Counted from the stretch's first letter, positions 25,851-34,992 are shown. The stretch is 64,000 nt of DNA from Nocardioides sp. 503 (GCF_004522095.1 NZ_SPUI01000002.1:868001-932000); one strand, 5' to 3'. The notes: generated by a model not told the origin, from the letters alone. Translations and numbers: made by a program.

Positions 25851-26827
25851 GCCGGCACAGCGAGGCCCGCATCCTGCGGCTGGGCGCGATCACGCTGGTC
25901 GTGATGCTCGTGATCATGGCCGCGGCGTTCAACCTGTCGAAGTTCCCCGGGTTCGGCGGCACCTCCTACACCGCGGAGTTCAGCGACGCCAGCGGCATCC
26001 ACCGCGGCAACATGGTCCAGGTCGGCGGCATGCGCGTCGGCCGCGTGCAGGACGTGCGGCTCGACGGCGACAAGGTCGTCGTGCAGTTCGAGGTGGACAA
26101 CGGCGTGGAGTTCGGCGCCGAGAGCGAGGCCTCCGTCGAGGTCCTCAACCTGCTGGGGGAGAAGTACCTCGAGCTGACGCCCGCGGGCGACGGCCAGCTC
26201 GACGAGGACACCCCGATCCCGCTGGCGCGCACCCAGTCGGCCTACGACATCGTCGGCGTCTTCGGGGACCTCACCGAGACCACCGAGGACATCGACAAGG
26301 ACCAGCTCGTCGAGGCGCTCAACGTCGTGGCCGACACCGTCGACGCGGCCGCGCCCGAGATCGAGTCGTCCTTCGAGGGCATCTCGCGGCTCTCGCAGAC
26401 CGTCGCGTCGCGCGACGAGCAGATCAAGGGCCTGCTCGACAGCTCCGAGGACGTCAGCGCCCTGCTGGCCGAGCGCAGCGACGACATCGTCGACCTGATG
26501 AAGAGCAGCGACCTGGTCTTCCGCGAGGTGCAGCGCCGCAAGGACGCCATCCACCAGCTCCTGGTCAACGCGCGCTCGCTCGCGGTCGAGCTGCGCGGCG
26601 TGGCCGTGGACAACCAGCAGCAGATCGGCCCGGCCCTGGCCGAGGTCGACCAGCTGCTCGGCCTGCTCAACTCCAAGGAGAAGCAGCTGAAGGCGACGCT
26701 CAACGCCCTCGGCCCCTACGTCTCGATCCTCGGCAACATCATCGGCACCGGTCCGTGGTTCGACGCCTACGCCGCCAACCTCGCCTCGGTCGCCACGCCG
26801 GAGTTCCAGCCCGGGCTGGAGGAGTGA
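25847..26827 (+). CDS. mce4C: MCE family protein (Mce4C-like)
   Basis: The 326-residue protein has an N-terminal membrane helix, an MCE domain (FSDASGIHRGNMVQVGGMRV; LNLLGEKYLELTPAG) and a helical tail ending in WFDAYAANLASV. The GTG at 25847 overlaps the previous TGA as GTGA, the junction type used throughout this operon. Another in-frame GTG three codons upstream (25838) cannot be excluded. Third mce gene of the operon, so taken as subunit C. Confidence 0.92.
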   Translation: MSRHSEARILRLGAITLVVMLVIMAAAFNLSKFPGFGGTSYTAEFSDASGIHRGNMVQVGGMRVGRVQDVRLDGDKVVVQFEVDNGVEFGAESEASVEVLNLLGEKYLELTPAGDGQLDEDTPIPLARTQSAYDIVGVFGDLTETTEDIDKDQLVEALNVVADTVDAAAPEIESSFEGISRLSQTVASRDEQIKGLLDSSEDVSALLAERSDDIVDLMKSSDLVFREVQRRKDAIHQLLVNARSLAVELRGVAVDNQQQIGPALAEVDQLLGLLNSKEKQLKATLNALGPYVSILGNIIGTGPWFDAYAANLASVATPEFQPGLEE

Positions 26828-26831
26828 CGCG

Positions 26832-28013
26832 ATGAGGAAGGTCAGCATCAAGGTCGTCGCCCTCGTGGGCGTGCTCGCCGTGCTCGCGGCGACGCTCCTG
26901 GTCCGTGGCGGCAGCTCCGAGACGCGCACCGTGACGGCGCACTTCCCGCGCGCCGTCAGCGTCTACGTCGGCACCGACGTGCGGATCCTGGGCGTCAACG
27001 TCGGCGAGGTCACCGAGGTGTCGCCCGAGGGCGAGTCGGTGCGGGTCGAGATGGAGTACGACGCCACCTACGACGTGCCGGCCGACGCCCAGGCGGTCGT
27101 CGTGACGCCCACCCTGGTCGCCGACCGCTTCGTGCAGCTGACCCCGGTCTACACCGAGGGCGCGAGGATGGCCGACGGAGCCGACATCGCGCTGCCCGAG
27201 ACCGGCGTCCCGGTCGAGCTCGACCGCATCTACGCCGCGCTGCGCGACCTCACGCACACGCTCGGACCCAACGGCGTCAACGCCGACGGCACCCTGGACC
27301 ACCTGCTGGAGGCCGGGGCGAAGGGCCTCGACGGCCAGGGCCAGCGGGCCAACGAGATGATCCGCAACCTCGCCGCGGCCGCCACGACGTTCGGTGAGGG
27401 CAGCGGCGACCTGTTCGAGACCGTCAGCCAGCTGGCCGAGTTCACCAGCACGCTGGCCACCAACGACAAGCTCGTCCAGGCGTTCATGCAGGACCTCGCG
27501 GGTGTCTCCAACCAGCTCGCCGCCGAGCGCCAGGAGCTCGAGGCCGCGCTCGCGTCGGTCGCCGACGCGGTGGGCACCGTCGAGAAGTTCGTCCGCGGCA
27601 ACCGCAAGGCGCTGGCCAAGGACGTCCGGGGCCTGACCCGGGTCGTGCGGACCATCAACTCCGAGAAGGGCAACCTCGACGACGCCCTGCGCATCGCCCC
27701 CGTCGCGATCGGCAACCTCGTGCTGGCCTACAACTCCGAGTCCGGCACGATCGGCTCGCGCATCGGCGTCCAGGGCAACGTCGCCGACGCCGACGGCTTC
27801 CTGTGCGCGGTCGTGCAGCAGTCCGAGCTCCCGGCGCCCAGCAAGGCGCTCGCCTGCACGATCTTCGAGGCGCTGCTGGAGCAGATCACCACCCAGGTCC
27901 CCACCCAGGGGCCGGGCGCCAAGGGCGGCGCCGGCCGCCAGGTGATCCCGCCGCTGGAGCCGGCCGCCAACCCCGATCCGACGCTCGACGGCCTGATCGG
28001 AGGCACGCCGTGA
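26832..28013 (+). CDS. mce4D: MCE family protein (Mce4D-like)
   Basis: The 393-residue protein has an N-terminal membrane helix, an MCE domain (VSVYVGTDVRILGVNVGEVT; VTPTLVADRFVQLTP) and a long helical tail. The C terminus is rich in Pro and Gly, with two Cys (GFLCAVV, KALACTIF). It starts four bases after the previous stop and ends in a TGATG overlap with the lipoprotein gene. Position identifies it as subunit D. Confidence 0.92.
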   Translation: MRKVSIKVVALVGVLAVLAATLLVRGGSSETRTVTAHFPRAVSVYVGTDVRILGVNVGEVTEVSPEGESVRVEMEYDATYDVPADAQAVVVTPTLVADRFVQLTPVYTEGARMADGADIALPETGVPVELDRIYAALRDLTHTLGPNGVNADGTLDHLLEAGAKGLDGQGQRANEMIRNLAAAATTFGEGSGDLFETVSQLAEFTSTLATNDKLVQAFMQDLAGVSNQLAAERQELEAALASVADAVGTVEKFVRGNRKALAKDVRGLTRVVRTINSEKGNLDDALRIAPVAIGNLVLAYNSESGTIGSRIGVQGNVADADGFLCAVVQQSELPAPSKALACTIFEALLEQITTQVPTQGPGAKGGAGRQVIPPLEPAANPDPTLDGLIGGTP

Positions 28014-29359
28014 TGCGCCGACGCTGGCCCGCGCTGGTCGCCGCCCTCGCGCTCCTCACCACGGGCTGCGAGTTCGACGGCGCCTACGACCTGCCGCTGC
28101 CCGGCTCCCCGGTCGACGCGGACCAGGCCTACGAGGTGACCGCGGAGTTCGCCGACATCCTCAACGTCGTGCCGCGGTCGCCGGTGATGGTCGACGACGT
28201 GACCGTCGGCGAGGTCACCGAGGTCGACCGGGTCGGCTGGCACGCCAAGGTCACCCTGCGCATCCGCGACGACGTGGAGCTGCCGGACAACGCCGTCGCC
28301 GACATCCGCCAGGTCAGCCTGCTCGGCGAGAAGTACGTCGCGCTCGAGCCGCCCGCGGAGGGCGCCAGCGACAACCCGCTGGGCGACGGCGACGAGCTGC
28401 CCCTCAGCAGGACGGGCCGCAACCCCGAGGTCGAGGAGGTCCTCGGCGCGCTGTCGTTCCTGCTCACCGGGGGCGGCGTCGCCCAGCTCGGCACCATCAC
28501 CGAGGAGATGAACAACGTCATGGGCGGGCGCACCGACCGCCTGCGCCACCTCCTCGGCTCGCTCGAGAGCGTCGTGGGGACCCTCGACGAGCAGAAGGGC
28601 GACATCATCAGCGCCCTGGAGTCGCTCAACAACCTCACCGCGACCCTCAACGCCGAGCGGACGACGATCCAGGGCGCGCTGGACGTGGCCGGCCCGGCGA
28701 TCAAGGTGCTCGGCGCGCAGCACGACGAGCTGGTCGCGATGCTCACCTCCCTGGACCGTCTGGGCGTGGTCGGCACCCGCGTCATCACCGCGAGCAAGGA
28801 CGACCTGATCTCCTCGCTGCGACACCTGGAGCCCGTCGTACGGCGGCTGCGCGCGGCCGACGACAAGCTCGCGCCGGGTCTCAACCTGCTGCTGAGCTTC
28901 CCGTTCCCGCAGGAGGCCTCCGAGATCGTGCTCGGCGACTACGCCAACACCTCGATCCGCGCCGACATCAACCTCGCCAACTTCTTCTCCCGCGGGGGCG
29001 GGGGACCGCTGCCGGACCTGCCCGACGTGCCGGTGCTGCCGCCAGGCACGCTCAACAACGTGCTGGACTGCCTCACCAGCGCGAGCCTCGCCAGCGCCTC
29101 CTGCGTCAAGGTGCTGGGCAACGTGAGCCAGCTGGCCGAGCTGGTCACGCGCTGCGAGCGGCCGCGCAACGCCCAGCGACCGGTGTGCCTCGCGCTGGCC
29201 GCGCTGGCCGCGGGGGAGATCGAGCTGCCCGACCTGGGCCTGCCCGGCGGCCTGCTCGACCGTGACCTGCCGGGGCTGTCGCGGCTGAGCCGGTCGCTGA
29301 CCGACGACGCGCCCAGCGCCGCCCCGACCACCGACGCCCTCTACGGAGGTGGCGCATGA
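28013..29359 (+). CDS. mce4E: MCE family lipoprotein (Mce4E-like)
   Basis: The 448-residue protein has a signal sequence with a lipobox (LLTTGC, Cys19 as the lipidation site), the mark of the E subunit (LprN-type) in mce operons. The MCE domain follows (VVPRSPVMVDDVTVGEVTEV; VSLLGEKYVALEPP split nearby), then a helical tail and a Cys-containing C terminus. An upstream in-frame reading exists, but only the ATG at 28013 gives the lipoprotein signal. Start overlaps the previous stop (TGATG) and stop overlaps the next start (ATGA). Confidence 0.93.
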   Translation: MRRRWPALVAALALLTTGCEFDGAYDLPLPGSPVDADQAYEVTAEFADILNVVPRSPVMVDDVTVGEVTEVDRVGWHAKVTLRIRDDVELPDNAVADIRQVSLLGEKYVALEPPAEGASDNPLGDGDELPLSRTGRNPEVEEVLGALSFLLTGGGVAQLGTITEEMNNVMGGRTDRLRHLLGSLESVVGTLDEQKGDIISALESLNNLTATLNAERTTIQGALDVAGPAIKVLGAQHDELVAMLTSLDRLGVVGTRVITASKDDLISSLRHLEPVVRRLRAADDKLAPGLNLLLSFPFPQEASEIVLGDYANTSIRADINLANFFSRGGGGPLPDLPDVPVLPPGTLNNVLDCLTSASLASASCVKVLGNVSQLAELVTRCERPRNAQRPVCLALAALAAGEIELPDLGLPGGLLDRDLPGLSRLSRSLTDDAPSAAPTTDALYGGGA

Positions 29360-30627
29360 CCCGCGCCGGCATCAAGGTCCGCCTCATCGCGTTCGCCGTG
29401 CTGAGCGCGGTCGGGATCGTCTACATCGCCGCCTCCTACCTCGGTCTCGTCGACCGGGCGCTGGGGCGCGGCATCACGGTCCAGGCGACGCTGCCGACGT
29501 CCGGCGGCCTCTTCGAGGGCAGCGAGGTGACCTACCGCGGCGTCAAGATCGGCAAGGTCTCGCGGATGACGCCCACCGAGAAGGGCGTCACGCTGGAGCT
29601 GAAGCTCGAGGACGAGACCCGGCTGCCGGTGGACTCCCCGATGTTCGTGCACAACCTCTCGGCCGTGGGGGAGCAGTACCTCGACTTCGAGCCGCCGGAC
29701 GCCGACGGGCCGTACGCCGAGAACGGCACCACCCTCGAGGGGTCGCTGGAGTCGCTGCCGGTCGACGAGGCCGACCTGCTCGTGGAGCTCGACTCGTTCG
29801 TCAGCTCCGTCGACCAGGAGAACCTCCAGATCCTGATCACCGAGCTCGGCGCCATGTTCAAGGACACCGGCGTCCCGATCCAGCAGCTCCTCGACAACGG
29901 CGGGCAGTTCATCGACGAGGCCTCGGCCCACACGGCGGAGACGATCCAGCTGCTCGAGACCGGCCTGACCGTGCTGCGCACCCAGCGCGCCGAGGGCGAG
30001 AACATCCGCACCTTCTCCCGGGACCTGCGGCTGCTCACCGGCTCGCTGCGCCGCGCCGACCCGGACCTGCGGGCCACCCTCCAGGGGGCGCCGGGCGCCG
30101 CCCGCGAGGTCCAGGCGCTGCTCGAGGACCTCGAGCCCACCCTGCCGGCCCTGCTGGGCAGCGCCGTCAGCGTCAACCAGGTCGTCGTCTCGCACCTGGC
30201 CGGCATCGAGCAGCTGCTCGTGACCTTCCCGCGCACCATCGCCGGCGGCTTCACCGGCACCGACGCGCAGGGCTACGGCCACGTCAGCCTGCAGTTCGAC
30301 CAGACGCCCCCCTGCACGGCCGGCTACAAGCCGCCCAAGGACTGGCGCCTCACCACCGACCTCACCGACGCCCCGATCTACCCCGCGAAGTGCCTGAGCG
30401 GACCGCCGTACGTCATGCGCGGGCCGAAGTACGTGCCCGGCGCGCGAGGCGCCGCCGCCTCGGCTCCGCGTGCGTACGGTGGGTCCTACGACCCGGTCTC
30501 GGGGTTGCTCGACGGCGCCGTCGACCGCGAAGGTGGTCGGGTGCGCTACGTGGACCCCGGTGACCTGGCCATCCTGGGAGAGGACTCGTGGAAGTGGCTG
30601 CTGATGGGACCGGTGGCCGGCAAGTGA
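29356..30627 (+). CDS. mce4F: MCE family protein (Mce4F-like)
   Basis: The 423-residue protein has an N-terminal membrane helix (about 7-30), an MCE domain (SGGLFEGSEVTYRGVKIGKV; LSAVGEQYLDFEPP), a helical tail, and a C-terminal region with paired Cys (PPCTAGYKPPKDW, AKCLSGPPYV). These match F subunits, which often carry the putative lipid-facing C-terminal extension. It is the sixth and last mce gene, completing the hexamer set. Confidence 0.92.
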   Translation: MTRAGIKVRLIAFAVLSAVGIVYIAASYLGLVDRALGRGITVQATLPTSGGLFEGSEVTYRGVKIGKVSRMTPTEKGVTLELKLEDETRLPVDSPMFVHNLSAVGEQYLDFEPPDADGPYAENGTTLEGSLESLPVDEADLLVELDSFVSSVDQENLQILITELGAMFKDTGVPIQQLLDNGGQFIDEASAHTAETIQLLETGLTVLRTQRAEGENIRTFSRDLRLLTGSLRRADPDLRATLQGAPGAAREVQALLEDLEPTLPALLGSAVSVNQVVVSHLAGIEQLLVTFPRTIAGGFTGTDAQGYGHVSLQFDQTPPCTAGYKPPKDWRLTTDLTDAPIYPAKCLSGPPYVMRGPKYVPGARGAAASAPRAYGGSYDPVSGLLDGAVDREGGRVRYVDPGDLAILGEDSWKWLLMGPVAGK

Positions 30628-31151
30628 CGGCCAGGACCGAGCCGGCGCGTCGTGCGTCGTGGCTGCCCGCCGTCCTCTACGGCCTCGCCCTGGTGCTCGC
30701 CGCCGCGTGCGTCGCCGGCGGGGTCGCCTCCTTCCGGGCCCACGAGGACCGCCAGGACGCCCGCACCGAGCAGGAGCGCTACGGCGACGTGGTGAAGGCG
30801 GCCTCCGCCCAGGCCGAGGCGCTGGTCAACCTCGACTACCGCGACCTGCAGTCGACCTACGACAAGGTGACCGCCGGCGCGACCGGTGACTTCCTCAAGC
30901 AGTACACCGACTCCTGGAAGGACCAGCAGCAGATCTTCGCGCAGGCCAAGTCGGTCTCGACCGGCAAGGTCCGCGCCGCCGCGGTCTCCAACATCGACAA
31001 GGACAGCGCGACCGTGATGGTCGCCGTCCAGGGCACCACCCGCAACACCGCCACCGGGGAGGAGGCGCAACAGCGTCGCTTCCGCTTCCGCGTCGACGTG
31101 GTCGAGGTCGACGGCGCGTGGCTCACCCAGAAGCTGGAGTTCGTCGGATGA
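30624..31151 (+). CDS. Mce-associated membrane protein (first)
   Basis: The 175-residue protein has one N-terminal membrane helix (about 12-34) and then a helical plus beta domain (SAQAEALVNLDYRDLQSTYD; QRRFRFRVDVVEVDGAWLTQ) typical of Mas/Mam proteins at the end of mce operons. These accessory proteins stabilise the importer. The GTG overlaps the mce4F stop (GTGA), and its own stop overlaps the next start (ATGA). It corresponds in position to Mas4A. Confidence 0.85.
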   Translation: MTARTEPARRASWLPAVLYGLALVLAAACVAGGVASFRAHEDRQDARTEQERYGDVVKAASAQAEALVNLDYRDLQSTYDKVTAGATGDFLKQYTDSWKDQQQIFAQAKSVSTGKVRAAAVSNIDKDSATVMVAVQGTTRNTATGEEAQQRRFRFRVDVVEVDGAWLTQKLEFVG

Positions 31152-31951
31152 CCGCCTCCGGAGCCGGCCGACCGCCGCGCCGTCCGTCCCTCGGCGCCCG
31201 CACCCCCGTCTCGCGCCCGCGCAAGGTCGCCGGCCGGCAAGGCCCCACGGCGGACCCGGGCGCCACCGGACCGGTCGAGGAGGCCGTCGAGCCCGGCGAG
31301 CAGGTCCGCGAGCCGGAGACCGCTCACGACGACGAGACCGAGGTCGTCGACGACGCGCCCGACCTCGACGGCCCCGCCGAGGTCGACGAGGTCGACGAGG
31401 TCGAGCCGGCGGAGGAGGCCTGGCCGACCGAGGACGCGCGCCGACCGTCGTCGAGGCGGGCCACGAGCCTGCTGGTCGCGGTCATCGTGCTGCTGGCCGC
31501 GGTCGCCAGCGCGGAGGCCTGGTACCTCTGGGGCGACGACGACCCGGTCGTGTCCACCGGGCGTCCGGTCGTCGTCGGCCAGGTCACCGCCGCCTCGGCC
31601 GTGGACGTGGCGGCGACGTCGGCCAAGGAGATCTCGCAGTGGTCCTACGAGACCTACGACGAGGACACCGAGGCCGACGCGGCGCTGATGACCGAGGAGT
31701 TCGCCTCCCGCTTCCGCAAGACCAAGACCGACGCGCGCGAGCGGGTCCTGGCGGCCAAGACGGCGGTGACCGCGGAGGTGGCGATGCAGGGCGTGGTGCG
31801 CGCCTCGCCCGAGCAGGTCGTGGCGCTGGTCTACCTCGACCAGTCCAGCACCACCGACGGCAAGGACTCCAAGTTCAGCCAGTACATGATCCTGGTGACC
31901 GTGGTCCGCACCGGCTCCGGCTGGCTCGTCTCCAAGATGGAGACTTTCTGA
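31148..31951 (+). CDS. Mce-associated membrane protein (second)
   Basis: The 267-residue protein has an acidic, low-complexity N-terminal part (about 30-105, rich in Glu, Asp and Val) and one membrane helix (about 110-130). A C-terminal domain like that of its neighbour follows (VAATSAKEISQWSYETYDED; YMILVTVVRTGSGWLVSKME). The acidic N terminus is cytoplasmic by prediction. It is the last gene of the mce operon and corresponds in position to Mas4B. The next promoter region starts directly after its stop. Confidence 0.85.
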   Translation: MTASGAGRPPRRPSLGARTPVSRPRKVAGRQGPTADPGATGPVEEAVEPGEQVREPETAHDDETEVVDDAPDLDGPAEVDEVDEVEPAEEAWPTEDARRPSSRRATSLLVAVIVLLAAVASAEAWYLWGDDDPVVSTGRPVVVGQVTAASAVDVAATSAKEISQWSYETYDEDTEADAALMTEEFASRFRKTKTDARERVLAAKTAVTAEVAMQGVVRASPEQVVALVYLDQSSTTDGKDSKFSQYMILVTVVRTGSGWLVSKMETF

Positions 31952-31955
31952 TAGC

Positions 31956-31968
31956 GTTCCGCTGGAAC
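31956..31968. promoter_or_regulatory. Perfect 5-3-5 palindrome next to the KstR-type site
   Basis: GTTCCGCTGGAAC is a perfect inverted repeat directly abutting the KstR-type operator at 31969. Its half site GTTCC equals the right arm of the operator, so it may be a second, differently spaced binding site or a short hairpin after the mce operon. Confidence 0.4.
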
Positions 31969-31982
31969 TAGAACACGTTCCA
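31969..31982. promoter_or_regulatory. KstR-type operator before the reductase-ferredoxin-hsd4A operon
   Basis: TAGAACACGTTCCA is an exact match to TNNAACNNGTTNNA, 67 bases before the GTG of the reductase gene. Confidence 0.8.
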
Positions 31983-32049
31983 GTATTTGCCTCGCGCGTC
32001 GTACGGCGCGGTGGTTGAGCCCGGCTGTCGAGCACGGAAGGATCGCGAC

Positions 32050-33042
32050 GTGACCACAGCTGCCCCCGGGCCGGGCCAGAGTGTCGAGACCGACCTGCTC
32101 ATCGTCGGCGCCGGGCCGACGGGCCTCTACGCCGCCTACTACGCCGGCTTCCGCGGCCACCGCGTGGCGGTCGTCGACTCGCTGCCCGAGCTCGGCGGGC
32201 AGATCACGGCGATGTACCCCGAGAAGCAGATCCTCGACGTGGCGGGCTTCCCGAGCGTCAAGGGCCGCGAGCTCGTGGAGGGGCTCGTGACGCAGGCGGC
32301 CACGGCCTCCCCGCACTACCTGCTCGACCGCACCGCCGCCACGCTGGTCCACGACGACGACGGCGTGACCGTCGGGCTCGACGACGGCACCCAGGTCCGG
32401 GCCGGCGCCGTGCTGATCACCGCCGGCATCGGCAAGTTCAGCCCGCGCCCGCTGCCGGCGCAGGGCGACTGGCTGGGGCGCGGCCTGGAGTTCTTCGTGC
32501 CGAGCTTCGCGCCGTACGCCGGCAAGGACGTGGTCATCGTCGGCGGAGGCGACAGCGCGTTCGACTGGGCGGTCCACCTCGAGCCCGTGGCGAGGTCGGT
32601 CACGCTCGTGCACCGCCGCGACGCCTTCCGTGCCCACGAGCGCACGGTGCAGCAGGTGCGCGACTCCTCGGTGCGCATCATCACCAAGGCCGAGGTGAGC
32701 GCGATCGACGGCGAGCACACCGTGGCCTCCGTCGACGTCACCGTGGACGGCGAGACCACCCGGCTGCCCGCGCAGGCGGTGGTGGCGGCGCTGGGCTTCA
32801 TCGCCGACCTCGGGCCCCTGCAGCAGTGGGGGATCGAGGTCCTCAAGCGCCACATCGTCGTCGACCCCGCGATGCGCACCAACCTGCCGCGGGTGTTCGC
32901 CGCCGGCGACATCACCGAGTACCCCGGCAAGGTGCGCCTGATCGCGGTCGGCTTCGGCGAGGCCGCGACCGCCGTCAACAACGCCACCGTCGCCATCGAC
33001 CCCACGGCCAAGGTGTTCCCTGGCCACTCGTCCGAGGCCTGA
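32050..33042 (+). CDS. Thioredoxin-reductase-like ferredoxin/flavodoxin NADP reductase
   Basis: The 330-residue flavoprotein has an FAD-binding GAGPTGLYAAYYAGFRG near residue 20, an NADP-binding GGGDSAFDWA near 180 and the second FAD motif FAAGDI near 285. It lacks the CxxC redox pair of thioredoxin reductase, which fits the compact two-domain ferredoxin-NADP reductases (YumC type). It is followed after 36 bases by a ferredoxin gene. The pair can feed electrons from NADPH to a cytochrome P450 such as a steroid C26 hydroxylase encoded elsewhere (inference). GTG start supported by GGAAGGA upstream. Confidence 0.88.
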   Translation: MTTAAPGPGQSVETDLLIVGAGPTGLYAAYYAGFRGHRVAVVDSLPELGGQITAMYPEKQILDVAGFPSVKGRELVEGLVTQAATASPHYLLDRTAATLVHDDDGVTVGLDDGTQVRAGAVLITAGIGKFSPRPLPAQGDWLGRGLEFFVPSFAPYAGKDVVIVGGGDSAFDWAVHLEPVARSVTLVHRRDAFRAHERTVQQVRDSSVRIITKAEVSAIDGEHTVASVDVTVDGETTRLPAQAVVAALGFIADLGPLQQWGIEVLKRHIVVDPAMRTNLPRVFAAGDITEYPGKVRLIAVGFGEAATAVNNATVAIDPTAKVFPGHSSEA

Positions 33043-33078
33043 CCGGGTCAGATGCCCGGGCAGATGAAGGAGACACCC

Positions 33079-33270
33079 ATGAAGATCAAGGTCGACTTCG
33101 ACCTGTGCGAGTCCAACGCGCTCTGCGAGGCCATGGCCCCCGAGGTGTTCGAGCTGGACGACGACGACTACCTCCAGGTCAAGACCGACGAGACGACCGA
33201 CGAGAACGTCGAGAACGTCAAGCGCGCCGTGGCGGCCTGCCCGCGTGCCGCGATCTCGCTCACCGAGTAG
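33079..33270 (+). CDS. fdxD: [3Fe-4S]-type ferredoxin (FdxD-like)
   Basis: The 63-residue acidic protein contains exactly three cysteines (Cys10, Cys16, Cys54). In CxxNxxC the fourth cluster Cys is replaced by Asn13, giving a single [3Fe-4S] cluster. This type serves bacterial P450 systems. In Mycobacterium tuberculosis fdxD (Rv3503c) lies next to hsd4A and the mce4 operon and is in the KstR regulon; the neighbours here are the same. AAGGAG at 33067-33072 supports the ATG. Confidence 0.88.
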   Translation: MKIKVDFDLCESNALCEAMAPEVFELDDDDYLQVKTDETTDENVENVKRAVAACPRAAISLTE

Positions 33271-33277
33271 GAGCCGC

Positions 33278-34183
33278 ATGTCCTCGCACGACCTGTCCCT
33301 CGACGGCCGCGTCGCCGTCGTCACCGGGGCCGGCGCCGGACTGGGCCGCGCCGAGGCGCTCGCCCTGTCGGCGGCCGGTGCCCGCGTCGTCCTCAACGAC
33401 CTGCCCGGCGCCGCCGACGAGGCGGCCGACGAGATCAAGGCTGCCGGCGGCGAGGTGAGCATCGTCGAGGGCGACGTCTCCGAGCGCGCCACCGCCGACG
33501 CGATGCTGGCCGCGGCCGTCGACGGCTTCGGCTCCCTCGACATCGTCGTCAACAACGCCGGGATGACCCGCGACCGGATGCTCTTCAACATGAGCGACGA
33601 CGAGTGGGACGCGGTGATCCGCGTGCACCTGCGCGGGCACTTCCTGCTCTCCCGCAACGCCGCGTCCTACTGGCGGGCGCGGTCCAAGGAGCTCGACGCC
33701 CCCGTCTACGCGCGGGTCGTCAACACCGCCTCCGAGGCGTTCCTGGGCGGCTCGCCCGGCCAGGCCAACTACGCCGCCGCCAAGGCCGGCATCACGGCCC
33801 TGACGCTCTCGACCGCGCGCGGCCTGGGCAAGGTCGGCGTGCGCGCCAACGCGATCTGCCCGCGCGCCCGCACCGCCATGACCGCCCAGGTGTTCGGCGA
33901 GGACGAGTCCGGGCTCGAGGTCGACCCCTACTCGCCCGAGCACGTCGCCCCGCTCGTCGCCTACCTCGCCTCGCCGGCCGCGGAGTCCATCACCGGCCAG
34001 GTCTTCGTCGTCTACGGCGGCATGGTCGCGCTCGTGGCCGCGCCGGTCGTCGAGCAGCGCTTCGACAAGGCCGGCACCGCCTGGACGCTGGACGACCTCG
34101 ACCAGCAGCTCGGCGGCTACTTCGAGGGCCGCGACCCCGCCCGGGGCTTCGCGGCCGACTCGATCATGCAGCTCACCCTCTAG
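33278..34183 (+). CDS. hsd4A: Short-chain dehydrogenase Hsd4A-like (steroid side-chain beta-oxidation)
   Basis: The 301-residue SDR has the cofactor motif TGAGAGLGRAEAL (about 16-28), NNAG near 92 and the catalytic YAAAK with upstream Ser (NTASEAFLGG). It carries a C-terminal extension ending in DPARGFAADSIMQLTL, like the dehydrogenase domain of multifunctional enzyme type 2. Hsd4A (Rv3502c) oxidises the beta-hydroxyacyl-CoA of the steroid side chain and may also act at C17. It sits seven bases after fdxD, the same neighbours as in mycobacteria. Confidence 0.85.
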   Translation: MSSHDLSLDGRVAVVTGAGAGLGRAEALALSAAGARVVLNDLPGAADEAADEIKAAGGEVSIVEGDVSERATADAMLAAAVDGFGSLDIVVNNAGMTRDRMLFNMSDDEWDAVIRVHLRGHFLLSRNAASYWRARSKELDAPVYARVVNTASEAFLGGSPGQANYAAAKAGITALTLSTARGLGKVGVRANAICPRARTAMTAQVFGEDESGLEVDPYSPEHVAPLVAYLASPAAESITGQVFVVYGGMVALVAAPVVEQRFDKAGTAWTLDDLDQQLGGYFEGRDPARGFAADSIMQLTL

Positions 34184-34206
34184 CCACAGCTCACCAGGAG
34201 AACCAC

Positions 34207-34962
34207 ATGGGTCGTCTCGACGGCAAGGTCGCGATCGTCACCGGCGGCGCGCAGGGACAGGGCGCCGGCATCGTGCGCGCCTACGTCGCCGAGGGCGCCC
34301 AGGTGGTGCTCGCCGACATCGCGGAGGCCGAGGGGCGCGCGCTGGCCGACGAGCTGGGGGACGCCGCGCACTTCGTGCGCCACGACGTCAGCGACGAGGG
34401 GTCGTGGACCGCGGTGGTCGAGGACGTCAACGGGCGCTTCGGTCCCGTCAGCGTGCTGGCCAACAACGCCGGCATCCTGCGCTTCGGCGACATCGAGCGC
34501 ATGGGCTCCGACGAGGTGGAGCTGCTGTGGCGCGTCAACCAGCTCGGCTGCTTCCTCGGCATGCAGGCGGTCACCCGCACCATGCGCAAGAACGGCGGCG
34601 GCTCGATCATCAACGCCTCGTCGGTCGAGGGCCTGGCCGGCATGGCCGGCTGCACGGCGTACGCCGCCACCAAGTGGGCCATCCGCGGCATGACCAAGTG
34701 CGCCGCGATGGAGCTCGGCCCGAAGGGGATCCGGGTCAACTCCGTGCACCCGGGCATGATCGACACCCCCATGACGCGGGTGCACGGCGGCGACGCCGCG
34801 ATGGAGTACGGCGCCTCCCGGGTGCCGCTGCGCCGGGTCGGGCACCCCGAGGACGTCGCCCCGCTCTACGTCTTCCTGGCCAGCGAGGAGTCCGCCTACA
34901 TCAACGGCGCCGAGATCGCGGTCGACGGCGGCGTGACCTCTACGCACGCGTTCGGCGGCTGA
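34207..34962 (+). CDS. SDR of the 3-alpha/20-beta-hydroxysteroid dehydrogenase type
   Basis: The 251-residue protein is a classical SDR with TGGAQGQGAGIV (12-23), NNAG near 87, and catalytic Ser and YAATK near 137-155. The N-terminal MGRLDGKVAIVTGGAQGQG and the C-terminal INGAEIAVDGGVTSTHAFGG resemble the 3-alpha(or 20-beta)-HSD/FabG3 group. It follows hsd4A after 23 bases and ends the KstR-controlled operon. The exact steroid position acted on cannot be told from sequence. Confidence 0.82.
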   Translation: MGRLDGKVAIVTGGAQGQGAGIVRAYVAEGAQVVLADIAEAEGRALADELGDAAHFVRHDVSDEGSWTAVVEDVNGRFGPVSVLANNAGILRFGDIERMGSDEVELLWRVNQLGCFLGMQAVTRTMRKNGGGSIINASSVEGLAGMAGCTAYAATKWAIRGMTKCAAMELGPKGIRVNSVHPGMIDTPMTRVHGGDAAMEYGASRVPLRRVGHPEDVAPLYVFLASEESAYINGAEIAVDGGVTSTHAFGG

Positions 34963-34977
34963 GGTCCGGACATGGAT

Positions 34978-34992
34978 GACACTGACAGTGTC
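34978..34992. promoter_or_regulatory. Perfect 7-1-7 palindrome before the PPOX gene
   Basis: GACACTGACAGTGTC is a perfect inverted repeat directly followed by a second one. It lies over the position where a -35 region would be, so it is a likely repressor operator. Confidence 0.6.

Noticed and set aside
31990..32040. A further copy of the 36-base repeat (CGGTGGTTGAG) before the reductase gene
   Set aside because: Only about ten bases match the end of the repeat, and the hairpin core is absent.
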